Made by a program: the position numbers and the translations under genes | In this document: piece by piece, positions 1 through 5,768 of the stretch | Numbering within the stretch: the stretch's first letter is position 1 | Layout of the letters: each line of letters starts with the position of its first letter | The notes under the pieces: model-generated | The model's database searches: none | The model's input: only the letters and a program-made list of their open reading frames with translations | Told to the model about the DNA's origin: nothing | Origin: Candidatus Intestinimonas stercorigallinarum | GTDB lineage: Bacteria; Bacillota; Clostridia; Oscillospirales; Oscillospiraceae | Reading direction: 5' to 3' | Assembly: GCA_019115345.1 (NCBI GenBank) | Contig: DXDV01000166.1 | Span: 1-6,080, forward strand | DNA: 6,080 nt

Positions 1-52
1 CTATGCCAACCATCTCGATTACGTTACGATCCATTTTCCCGCGTTCCAGCAT
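1..52 (-). CDS. Start of a transposase, IS1182-like (partial, runs off window)
   Basis: On the minus strand an ATG at 52-50 opens a frame that stays open to the window edge: MLERGKMDRNVIEMVGI. A purine-rich, Shine-Dalgarno-like stretch (AGGTGGTGAG) lies just upstream. The pattern of a short charged start followed by RN-x-(I/V/L)-E-M/F-V-x-I resembles the N-terminus of IS1182-family (DDE) transposases of Clostridia, which continue with a LVPxDHLLRKI-type stretch that would lie outside this window. A TAAAAT box at 79-74 could be its -10, but no good -35 is seen. Codon use (CGT, GTA, ATA) is less GC-biased than in the neighbouring genes, as expected for a mobile element. Only 17 residues are visible, so the family call is pattern-based recall; another small gene is possible. 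Confidence 0.45.
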   Translation of the reverse strand, partial: MLERGKMDRNVIEMVGI

Positions 53-90
53 CTTTCTCACCACCTGCTACTTATTTTACCTCTTATGAA

Positions 91-122
91 CGAAAAAGCC
101 CAGCTTATGCTGGACTTTTTCG
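91..122 (-). terminator. Two-way hairpin with T-tracts, between AraC gene and transposase
   Basis: Two 14-base arms (91-104 and 109-122) flank a 4-base loop (TTAT), with a single non-Watson-Crick position. Read on the minus strand, that position is a G-U wobble and the 3' arm ends in a run of five T, so the RNA stem is complete in that direction; read on plus it is a C-A mismatch. This favours action on minus-strand transcripts, that is, stopping transcription that arrives from the AraC-family gene before it enters the transposase gene. It could belong to the insertion element as a guard against impinging transcription. Confidence 0.6.
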
Positions 123-131
123 ACAGGCTGA

Positions 132-178
132 CCGCGCCCCACGGGGTCACAAAAGTGACCCCGTGGGGCGCGGTTTTT
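132..178 (+). terminator. Strong rho-independent terminator
   Basis: A perfect 19-bp stem (arms 132-150 and 155-173) closes on an AAAA loop and is followed on the plus strand by TTTTTCTTT. This is a textbook intrinsic terminator for plus-strand transcription. On the minus strand the stem is not followed by a T-tract, and there is no A-tract in front of it on plus, which is unusual for a terminator between convergent genes. No plus-strand gene is seen to its left in the window, so the gene it served lies further left, beyond the putative insertion element. Confidence 0.85.
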
Positions 179-204
179 CTTTCCGGAGCGCTCGATGGAC
201 GTGG

Positions 205-234
205 GCGCCGGAAGGGACGCGTCCCCGGCGGCGC
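205..234. repeat. GC-rich nested hairpin just after the AraC gene
   Basis: Arms GCGCCG (205-210) and CGGCGC (229-234) pair on the outside, and GGGAC (214-218) with GTCCC (221-225) on the inside. It begins 6 bases after the stop codon of the AraC-family gene on the minus strand. No T-tract follows, so it is not a canonical terminator; it may stabilise the 3' end of the transcript or be incidental in this GC-rich stretch. Confidence 0.35.
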
Positions 235-240
235 ATAAAA

Positions 241-1101
241 TCATCCCATATGACGCATAAATTCCTTGGGACTGCGGTCAAACTCCCGCTTGAAGAGCTT
301 GAGGAAATTGGAGTAGTCGTTGAAGCCGCACCGGAGGTACGCCTCGCTCACCGAATGCCCCTCCCGGAGCATGTTGCGGGCCACCGCCAGCCGCTTTTTG
401 ATGATGAACTGGTAGAGGGTCAGGCCGGTATACTCCTTGAACTGGTGGCTCAGGTAGTACTTGCTCACATAAAAGTGGCCGGCCAGCCGGTCCAGATTCA
501 GGTCCTCGGCAAAATACTCGTTGATATAGGCCACTACGTCATTGATCTTATCGTTCTCGATCACATCCTCCCAAACCGTGTCGGGCAGCACGAAATAGGC
601 CCGGTTGAGATAGACCAGAAACTCGCAGAGATAGAGATAGGACAGGGTGTCGCTGGCAAAGCCGCCCTCATACCGGGCGCGGATCATCTTTTCGCAGATC
701 CCCTTCAAATGGGTGAGCGCATGGCTGTCCGGACGGATGCGCTTGTACTTCTGGTCGGCCGCGTCCAGGATGCAGGCGGCCAGATCCGCCCCCAGGATCT
801 GGATCTGATCCAGCGCCTCCGGCTCGATCCACAGGACGTAGCGCTCAAAGGGCTTGCCGGAACGGATGTCCGGCTTGTGGATGTCCCGGGTGTTGGTCAG
901 CAGGATGTCCCCCGGACGGAGCTGATAGGTGCGCCCTTCGATGATATAGGAGACGTCGCCGGAGAGGAAGAAGAAGATCTCATAAAACTCGTGCTCATGG
1001 AAATCTATCTTCGGAGGGCGCTTGTCCAGCTTGTGGTGGCACTCAAAAAAGCTCTGCTCCATGGTCTGCCTGGGCGTAAACTCTTCTGTGGTCAAATTCA
1101 C
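241..1101 (-). CDS. AraC-family transcriptional regulator with N-terminal cupin domain
   Basis: A 286-residue AraC/XylS-type regulator. The N-terminal half (about 30-110) is a cupin-like sugar-sensing domain, with HEHEFYEIFFFLSG at about 35-48 and RPGDILL further on. The C-terminal ~90 residues hold the two helix-turn-helix units: LDRLAGHFYVSKYYLSHQFK (about 203-222) and SVSEAYLRCGFNDYSNFLKL (250-269), the family signature, ending in the usual SPKEF. Length is typical. I chose the GTG at 1101 because GGGGGG lies 7 bases before it; a TTG one codon upstream (1104) is the alternative. It is divergent from uxaC across a 169-bp gap, so it most likely binds a hexuronate or pathway intermediate and activates the uronate operon; the ligand is inference. 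It has its own near-consensus promoter, and a direct repeat overlapping that promoter suggests self-control. No defects are seen. Confidence 0.92.
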   Translation of the reverse strand: MNLTTEEFTPRQTMEQSFFECHHKLDKRPPKIDFHEHEFYEIFFFLSGDVSYIIEGRTYQLRPGDILLTNTRDIHKPDIRSGKPFERYVLWIEPEALDQIQILGADLAACILDAADQKYKRIRPDSHALTHLKGICEKMIRARYEGGFASDTLSYLYLCEFLVYLNRAYFVLPDTVWEDVIENDKINDVVAYINEYFAEDLNLDRLAGHFYVSKYYLSHQFKEYTGLTLYQFIIKKRLAVARNMLREGHSVSEAYLRCGFNDYSNFLKLFKREFDRSPKEFMRHMG

Positions 1102-1133
1102 CAAAAATCCCCCCTCATTTTTTACTCCTTTTC

Positions 1134-1162
1134 ATTATATCGCAACTTTCACCAGGTTTCAA
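1134..1162 (-). promoter_or_regulatory. Sigma-A type promoter of the AraC-family gene
   Basis: On the minus strand, TTGAAA (1162-1157) is separated by exactly 17 bp from TATAAT (1139-1134), five of six and six of six matches to consensus. Transcription would begin near 1127, about 25 bases before the GTG start, giving a short leader that contains the GGGGGG ribosome binding stretch. Confidence 0.8.
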
Positions 1163-1167
1163 GCAGG
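1147..1167. promoter_or_regulatory. Candidate AraC-type operator: tandem direct repeat
   Basis: TTTCACCAGG (1147-1156) is followed directly by TTTCAAGCAGG (1157-1167): TTTCA is repeated 10 bp apart, one helical turn, with AGG ending each copy. AraC-family proteins bind direct repeats, and this one covers the -35 box of the regulator's promoter while lying upstream of the likely uxaC promoter. That placement fits simultaneous self-repression and activation of the operon. Assignment to this regulator is inference. A second pair, CGCAACTTT (1141-1149) and CGCAAATTT (1176-1184), also lies here. Confidence 0.45.
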
Positions 1168-1197
1168 AAGCGCCACGCAAATTTTTCGTATTTTTTA

Positions 1198-1203
1198 TAT
1201 GAT
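1198..1203 (+). promoter_or_regulatory. Candidate -10 box of the uronate operon
   Basis: TATGAT on the plus strand matches the -10 consensus at five of six positions, in an AT-rich stretch (1180-1210). The matching -35 place (about 1175-1180, ACGCAA) is poor, as is common for activator-dependent promoters. An alternative reading takes TTTACA (1205-1210) as -35, but its -10 (TATCTG, 1228-1233) is weak. Transcription from the first option would start near 1210, within or next to the cre-like palindrome. Confidence 0.4.
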
Positions 1204-1211
1204 ATTTACAT

Positions 1212-1225
1212 CGAAAGCGCTTGCG
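1212..1225. promoter_or_regulatory. cre-like / LacI-family operator
   Basis: CGAAAGCGCTTGCG is a near-perfect palindrome centred on CG, with a perfect AAGCGCTT core and six of seven pairs matching. It resembles the catabolite-responsive element bound by CcpA (TGWAANCGNTNWCA), differing mainly at the outer bases, and the operators of other LacI-family repressors. Located just downstream of the candidate -10 of uxaC, it could act as a roadblock, placing the operon under carbon catabolite control or a LacI-type uronate regulator encoded elsewhere. Confidence 0.6.
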
Positions 1226-1270
1226 TTTATCTGTCCGGACAACAAATCATGCTTGAAAGGGGACTGCGAT

Positions 1271-2677
1271 GTGAAAACCTTCCTCACCGACGACTTCCTG
1301 CTCTCCAGTGAGCCCGCGCGCCGCCTGTATCACGAGCACGCCGCGCACATGCCCATCTTCGACTACCACTGCCACCTCAATCCCCAAGAGATCTATGAGA
1401 ACAAGCAATTCTCCGACATCGGCGAAGCGTGGCTGGCCGGCGACCACTACAAGTGGCGGGTCATGCGGGCCTGCGGCGTGCCCGAGGAGTACGTCACCGG
1501 CTCCGCCTCCTTCCGGGAGAAGTTTGACCGCTTTGCCGCTATTATGCCCCAGCTCATCGGAAATCCCATCTACCACTGGTCCCACCTGGAGCTGCTGCGC
1601 TTTTTCGGCGTGGACGAGCTGCTGGACGCCGGAAGCGCGGACGCCGTCTGGAAGCAGGCCAATGAGAAGCTCCAGAGCAGCGCCGGTTCGGCCCGGGCCC
1701 TGATCGCCGAGAGCAGCGTGAAGGCCCTGTGCACCACCGACGATCCCGCCGACGACCTGCAATACCACCGGCTCCTGGCCGCCGACAAGGACTTCGCCAC
1801 CCAGGTGCTCCCCACCTTCCGTCCCGACAAGGCCCTCCACGTGGAAAACGCCGAGTATGCCGCCTACATGAAGAAGCTGGGCGCCGCCGCCGGGATCGAC
1901 ATCCGCACCCTGGACGACGTGAAGGCCGCCCTCCGGCAGCGGCTGGACTATTTCGTCGCCTGCGGCTGCCGCCTGTCCGACCAGTCCTTCGGCTCCCCCG
2001 ACTTCACCGTCTGGGACGAGCAGGCTGCCGGCGAGGCCATGCGCAAGGCCCTGGCTGGGGAGACCCCCCTGCCCCAGGAGACGGCGGCCTACCAGTCCCT
2101 GCTCATGGACTTCCTGGGCAAGGAGTACGCCGCGCGCGGCTTTACCATGCAGCTCCACCTGGGGGCCCTGCGCAACCTGAACACCCGCCGCTTCCAGGCC
2201 CTGGGGCCCGACGTGGGCTGCGACTCCATCGGCGACGGCATCCCGGCCGCCTCCCTGGCCGCTATGCTGGACCGGCTGGCCGTGGAGGACGCCCTGCCCA
2301 AGACCATCCTCTACACCCTTAACGCCTCCGACAACGACAAGCTGGTGGCCTGCGCCGGCTCCTTCCAGGATGGAACCACCGCCGGGAAGCTCCAGTTCGG
2401 CTCGGCCTGGTGGTTCAACGACCACCTGGACGGCATGGAGACCCAGATGCGGGCCTTGGCCAACATCGGCGTGCTCAGCCGCTTCGTGGGCATGCTCACC
2501 GACTCCCGCTCCTTCCTCTCCTACCCCCGCCACGAGTACTTCCGCCGCATCCTCTGCCGGGTGATCGGCGGCTGGGTGGCCGACGGCCAGGCCCCCGCCG
2601 ACTACGACCTGCTGGGCGGCATGGTGGAGGACATCTGCTACAACAACGCCGCGCGCTACATCGGCATCGAGGGCTGA
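1271..2677 (+). CDS. uxaC: Glucuronate (uronate) isomerase UxaC
   Basis: Cytosolic isomerase that converts D-glucuronate to D-fructuronate and D-galacturonate to D-tagaturonate, the first step of the isomerase route. At 468 residues it matches the family's usual length (about 465-470). Signatures of this amidohydrolase-like TIM barrel are present: FDYHCHLNP with the HxH pair at H33 and H35, CTTDDPADDL at 154-163, QLHLGALRNLN at 294-304, and the C-terminal DSRSFLSYPRHEYFRRILC. The start is the GTG at 1271, with AAAGGGG 8 bases upstream; the product then begins MKTFLTDDF, as in relatives. The frame remains open upstream to about 1022, but that part reads through the control region and antisense to the regulator. 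It is the first gene of the operon, 29 bp before uxuA. No damaged motifs are seen. Confidence 0.96.
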   Translation: MKTFLTDDFLLSSEPARRLYHEHAAHMPIFDYHCHLNPQEIYENKQFSDIGEAWLAGDHYKWRVMRACGVPEEYVTGSASFREKFDRFAAIMPQLIGNPIYHWSHLELLRFFGVDELLDAGSADAVWKQANEKLQSSAGSARALIAESSVKALCTTDDPADDLQYHRLLAADKDFATQVLPTFRPDKALHVENAEYAAYMKKLGAAAGIDIRTLDDVKAALRQRLDYFVACGCRLSDQSFGSPDFTVWDEQAAGEAMRKALAGETPLPQETAAYQSLLMDFLGKEYAARGFTMQLHLGALRNLNTRRFQALGPDVGCDSIGDGIPAASLAAMLDRLAVEDALPKTILYTLNASDNDKLVACAGSFQDGTTAGKLQFGSAWWFNDHLDGMETQMRALANIGVLSRFVGMLTDSRSFLSYPRHEYFRRILCRVIGGWVADGQAPADYDLLGGMVEDICYNNAARYIGIEG

Positions 2678-2706
2678 CAGCCACCCATATGAAAGGAGAC
2701 AAGAAG

Positions 2707-3759
2707 ATGAAGCTTTCCTTCCGCTGGTACGGGGCCTCCGACCCCATCTCCCTGGAGTACATCAGCCAGATCCCCGGCATGCGCTCCATCGTCACCGCCG
2801 TCTACGACGTCAAGCCCGGCGAGGTGTGGCCGGAGGAGTCCCTGGCGGCCCTCAAGGCGGCCTGCGACGCCCACGGCCTGGTCTTCGACGTGGTGGAGTC
2901 CATCCCTGTGAGCGAGGACATCAAGCTGGGCACCGACCTGCGGGACGCCCACATCGACGCCTACTGCGAGAACATCCGCCGCTGCGCCAAGTACGGCGTG
3001 AAGTGCGTGACCTACAACTTTATGCCCGTCTTTGACTGGACCCGCACCCAGCTGGACAAAAAGGCCGCCGACGGCTCCACCAGCCTGGTCATGTACTGGG
3101 AGCAGCTCAAGGGCCTGGACCCCCTCAAGGACGACATCCACCTGCCCGGCTGGGACGCCAGCTACACCCAGGACCAGGTCCGGGACCTGATCCGGGCCTA
3201 CGGCGCCCTGGGCGAGGAGGGCCTGTGGAAGAACATCGAGATCTTCCTCAAGAAGGTCATCCCCGTGGCCGAGGCGTGCGGGGTGGTCATGGCCCTCCAT
3301 CCCGACGATCCCCCCTACCCCATCTTCGGCCTGCCCCGGGTCATCACCTGCGAGGAGAACCTGGACCGCTACCTCTCCATCGTGGACTCCCCCTCCAACA
3401 GCCTGTGCCTGTGCACCGGCAGCCTGGGCTGCGCCAAGAGCAACGACATCCCCGCCATGGTCCGCAAGTACTCCGCCATGGGACGCATCGGCTTCATGCA
3501 CATCCGCAACGTGAAGATCATGGAGGACGGCTCCTTCGAGGAGCGGGCCCATCTGTCCTCCTGCGGCAGCCTGGACATCTACGAGATCGTCAAGGCCCTG
3601 GTGGAGACCGGCTTCGACGGCTACGTCCGGCCCGACCACGGCCGCATGATCTGGGGTGAGACCGGCAAGCCCGGCTACGGGCTCTACGACCGGGCTCTGG
3701 GGGCCGCCTACATCAACGGGCTCTTCGAGGCCTGCGAAAAGGCGGCTCAGACCCGCTGA
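2707..3759 (+). CDS. uxuA: Mannonate dehydratase UxuA
   Basis: Removes water from D-mannonate to give 2-keto-3-deoxy-D-gluconate, the last dedicated step before the KDG kinase and aldolase. At 350 residues it is the shorter Gram-positive form (the E. coli enzyme is about 394). It begins MKLSFRWYGASDPISLEYI, the family opening. The residues expected to bind the catalytic metal (Mn/Fe) and substrate are visible: H198 in LHPDDPP, C236 in CTGSLG, H265 in FMHIRN, and D310-H311 in RPDHGR; the residue roles are from family knowledge. AAAGGAG (2692-2698) sits 8 bases before the ATG, fixing the start. It lies 29 bp after uxaC and 43 bp before the SDR gene, on the same strand and presumably in the same transcript. 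A long antisense frame overlaps it but is a codon-bias shadow. Confidence 0.96.
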   Translation: MKLSFRWYGASDPISLEYISQIPGMRSIVTAVYDVKPGEVWPEESLAALKAACDAHGLVFDVVESIPVSEDIKLGTDLRDAHIDAYCENIRRCAKYGVKCVTYNFMPVFDWTRTQLDKKAADGSTSLVMYWEQLKGLDPLKDDIHLPGWDASYTQDQVRDLIRAYGALGEEGLWKNIEIFLKKVIPVAEACGVVMALHPDDPPYPIFGLPRVITCEENLDRYLSIVDSPSNSLCLCTGSLGCAKSNDIPAMVRKYSAMGRIGFMHIRNVKIMEDGSFEERAHLSSCGSLDIYEIVKALVETGFDGYVRPDHGRMIWGETGKPGYGLYDRALGAAYINGLFEACEKAAQTR

Positions 3760-3802
3760 GCACCCCTCCCTCCGTTATCAAAATAAGAAAGGGGCATTTC
3801 TT

Positions 3803-4657
3803 ATGGAAAAGAACGTCATCAACACCGACCTCACCGGAAAGGTAGCCGTAGTCACCGGCGCCGGCGGCGTGCTCTGCTCCGCCTTCGCCAAGGTGCTGGC
3901 CCGCGCGGGGGCCAAGGTGGCCCTGCTGGACCTGAACGAGGCGGCCGCCCAGACCTACGCCGCCGAGATCGTGGCCGAGGGAGGCCTGGCCAAGGCCTAT
4001 GCCTGCAACGTGCTGGACAAGGACGTCTGCTACGCCGTGGCCGACGCGGTGGAGGCCGACCTGGGCAAGTGCGACATCCTCATCAACGGCGCCGGCGGCA
4101 ACAACCCCAGGGCCACCACCGACAAGGAGTACTTTGAGGCCGGCGACCTGGAGGCCGACACCAAGAGCTTCTTCGACCTGGACAAGAGCGGCGTGGAGTT
4201 CGTCTTTAACCTGAACTTCATCGGCACCCTCATCCCCACCCAGGCCTTCGCCCGGCAGATGGTGGGCCGGGAGGGCTGCAACATCCTGAACATCTCCTCC
4301 ATGAACGCCTACACCCCCCTCACCAAGATCCCCGCCTACTCCGGCGCCAAGGCCGCCATCTCCAACTTCACCCAGTGGCTGGCCGTCCACTTCTCCAAGG
4401 CGGGCATCCGGGTCAACGCCATCGCCCCCGGCTTCTTCTCCACCAAGCAGAATGCCGCCCTGCTCTTCAACCCCGACGGCACCCCCACCGCCCGGACGGG
4501 CAAGATCCTGGCCGCCACCCCCATGGGGCGCTTCGGCGACAGCGAGACCGAGCTGGCCGGCGCCATGCTCTTCCTGCTCAACAATGATGCCGCCAGCTTC
4601 ATCACCGGCGTGTGCATCCCCATCGACGGCGGCTTCTCCGCCTACTCCGGCGTGTAA
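3803..4657 (+). CDS. SDR-family oxidoreductase, probable D-fructuronate (mannonate) reductase
   Basis: A 284-residue classical short-chain dehydrogenase. It has a Rossmann start TGAGGVLCSAFAKVLA (18-33), D42 in LLDLNE at the end of strand two (suggesting NAD(H) preference), INGAGG near 94-99, the catalytic set S166, Y179 and K183 (SSM and YSGAK, with normal 13-residue and 3-residue spacing), and the C-terminal GVCIPIDGGFS. By position between uxuA and the transporter it should interconvert D-fructuronate and D-mannonate, the role of the SDR-type UxuB (YjmF) of Bacillus, unlike the larger non-SDR UxuB of E. coli. Tagaturonate reduction is an alternative. The third glycine of the TGxxxGxG loop is C25 here, which I recall in close relatives. 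GAAAGGGG (3787-3794) lies 8 bases before the ATG. SDR class is certain; substrate is inferred from context. Confidence 0.88.
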   Translation: MEKNVINTDLTGKVAVVTGAGGVLCSAFAKVLARAGAKVALLDLNEAAAQTYAAEIVAEGGLAKAYACNVLDKDVCYAVADAVEADLGKCDILINGAGGNNPRATTDKEYFEAGDLEADTKSFFDLDKSGVEFVFNLNFIGTLIPTQAFARQMVGREGCNILNISSMNAYTPLTKIPAYSGAKAAISNFTQWLAVHFSKAGIRVNAIAPGFFSTKQNAALLFNPDGTPTARTGKILAATPMGRFGDSETELAGAMLFLLNNDAASFITGVCIPIDGGFSAYSGV

Positions 4658-4661
4658 GCCC

Positions 4662-4673
4662 GCCCCGCGGGGC
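4662..4673. repeat. 12-bp perfect GC palindrome between SDR and dctP genes
   Basis: GCCCCGCGGGGC is self-complementary and lies 5 bases after the SDR stop codon. With flanking bases, AGCCC (4657-4661) can pair with GGGCT (4670-4674). No T-tract follows. It could be an RNA hairpin that tunes relative expression of the binding protein, which is normally needed in excess, or merely GC-rich spacer. Confidence 0.35.
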
Positions 4674-4708
4674 TGCGCGCCAACCGTGAGATAAGAAAGG
4701 GAGGTTCT

Positions 4709-5746
4709 ATGAAACAGTTCAGACGTGGGGCCGCACTGGCCCTGTGCGGCCTGCTGGCCTTCGGCGCTCTGGCCGGCTGCTCCGGCTCCGGCTCCGCCGA
4801 TGACGGCGTCCAGATCATCCGCATCGGCCACAACCAGTCCACCAACCACCCCACCCACACTGGCCTGACCGCCTTCGAGACCTACATCGAGGAGCGGCTG
4901 GGCGACAAGTACGACATCCAGATCTTCCCCAGCGAGCTGCTGGGCTCCCAGAACGAGATGGTCCAGCTGACCCAGACCGGCGCCATCACCTTCTGCGTGG
5001 CCTCCAACTCCCTGCTGGAGACCTTCTCGGAGAACTACACCCTCTTCAACATGCCCTACCTCTTCTCCAGCGCCGAGGCCTACCACAACGCCATGGACGA
5101 CCCCGAGGTCACCGGCCCCATCTTTGAGTCCACCAAGCAGGCCGGATTCGAGGCCGTCACCTGGCTGGACGCCGGCACCCGGAACTTCTACACCATCAAT
5201 ACGCCCATCTACTCCCCTGAGGACCTGAAGGGCCTGAAGATCCGTGTCCAGCAGTCCCCCACCAACGTGCGCATGATGGAGCTGCTGGGCGGCTCGGCCA
5301 CCCCCATGGGCTTCGGCGACGTGTACACCGCCCTCCAGTCCCAGATGCTGGACGGCGCTGAGAACAACGAGCTGGCCCTCACCGAGAACGGCCACGGCGA
5401 CGTGTGCAAGTACTACTCCTACGACATGCACCAGATGATCCCCGACATCCTCATCGGCAACCTGGACTTCATGGAGAGCCTGAGCGAGGAGGAGCGGGCC
5501 ATCTTTGACGAGGGCTTCCTGGTGCTCAACCAGACCCAGCGGGACGCCTGGGAGGACGCCGTGGCTCAGGCCAAGGACCGGGCCGAAAACGAGCAGGGAG
5601 TGGAGTTCATCTATCTGGACGACATCTCCGCCTTCCAGGAGGCGGTGGCCCCCATGCACGACGAGATGCTGGCCGAGTACCCCGACCTGGCCCCCATCTA
5701 CGAGCTGATCCAGGAGCACAACGCCGAGTTTGCGGCCCAGGCGTGA
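4709..5746 (+). CDS. dctP: TRAP transporter substrate-binding lipoprotein (DctP family)
   Basis: Extracytoplasmic solute receptor of a tripartite ATP-independent periplasmic (TRAP) transporter. It starts with a lipoprotein signal: charged MKQFRRG, hydrophobic 8-22, and lipobox LAGC with the lipidated Cys at 24, followed by a Ser/Gly linker, as expected for a Gram-positive cell that anchors the receptor to the outer face of the membrane. The mature part has the DctP pattern: GTRNFYT (R158), SPEDLKGLKIRVQQS with R179, the arginine that normally clamps the substrate carboxylate, then PMGFGDVYTALQSQMLDGAENN with N219-N220. Its 345-residue length is normal. AAGGGAGG (4697-4704) lies only 4 bases before the ATG. 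Sitting 51 bp after the SDR gene and 22 bp before the DctQ gene, it most likely binds hexuronates; this ligand is inferred from context. Confidence 0.95.
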   Translation: MKQFRRGAALALCGLLAFGALAGCSGSGSADDGVQIIRIGHNQSTNHPTHTGLTAFETYIEERLGDKYDIQIFPSELLGSQNEMVQLTQTGAITFCVASNSLLETFSENYTLFNMPYLFSSAEAYHNAMDDPEVTGPIFESTKQAGFEAVTWLDAGTRNFYTINTPIYSPEDLKGLKIRVQQSPTNVRMMELLGGSATPMGFGDVYTALQSQMLDGAENNELALTENGHGDVCKYYSYDMHQMIPDILIGNLDFMESLSEEERAIFDEGFLVLNQTQRDAWEDAVAQAKDRAENEQGVEFIYLDDISAFQEAVAPMHDEMLAEYPDLAPIYELIQEHNAEFAAQA

Positions 5747-5768
5747 GAGAAAGGAAGTGTCCAACGTT

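Noticed and set aside
1022..1270. Extended N-terminus of uxaC from an upstream ATG
   Set aside because: The extension crosses the regulator's coding start and the control region; the GTG at 1271 has a good ribosome binding site and gives the family's normal N-terminus and length.
163..1311. 382-residue plus-strand frame antisense to the AraC-family gene
   Set aside because: It starts inside the terminator stem, runs through the regulator on the wrong strand and through the divergent promoter region, and has no family features.
1247..2533. 428-residue open frame on the minus strand over uxaC
   Set aside because: Codon-bias shadow of uxaC: composition is rich in G, V, H and Q, with no ribosome binding site and no recognisable domain.
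2410..2706. Extended N-terminus of uxuA overlapping uxaC
   Set aside because: The added residues are out-of-frame uxaC sequence rich in R, P, H and G; the ATG at 2707 has AAAGGAG in front and begins with the conserved MKLSFRWYG.
2656..3639. 327-residue open frame on the minus strand over uxuA
   Set aside because: Same type of shadow, directly antisense to a gene with all its catalytic residues intact.
3760..3802. Possible terminator or promoter between uxuA and the SDR gene
   Set aside because: Only a ribosome binding site is apparent; no stem followed by a T-run and no paired -35/-10 boxes.
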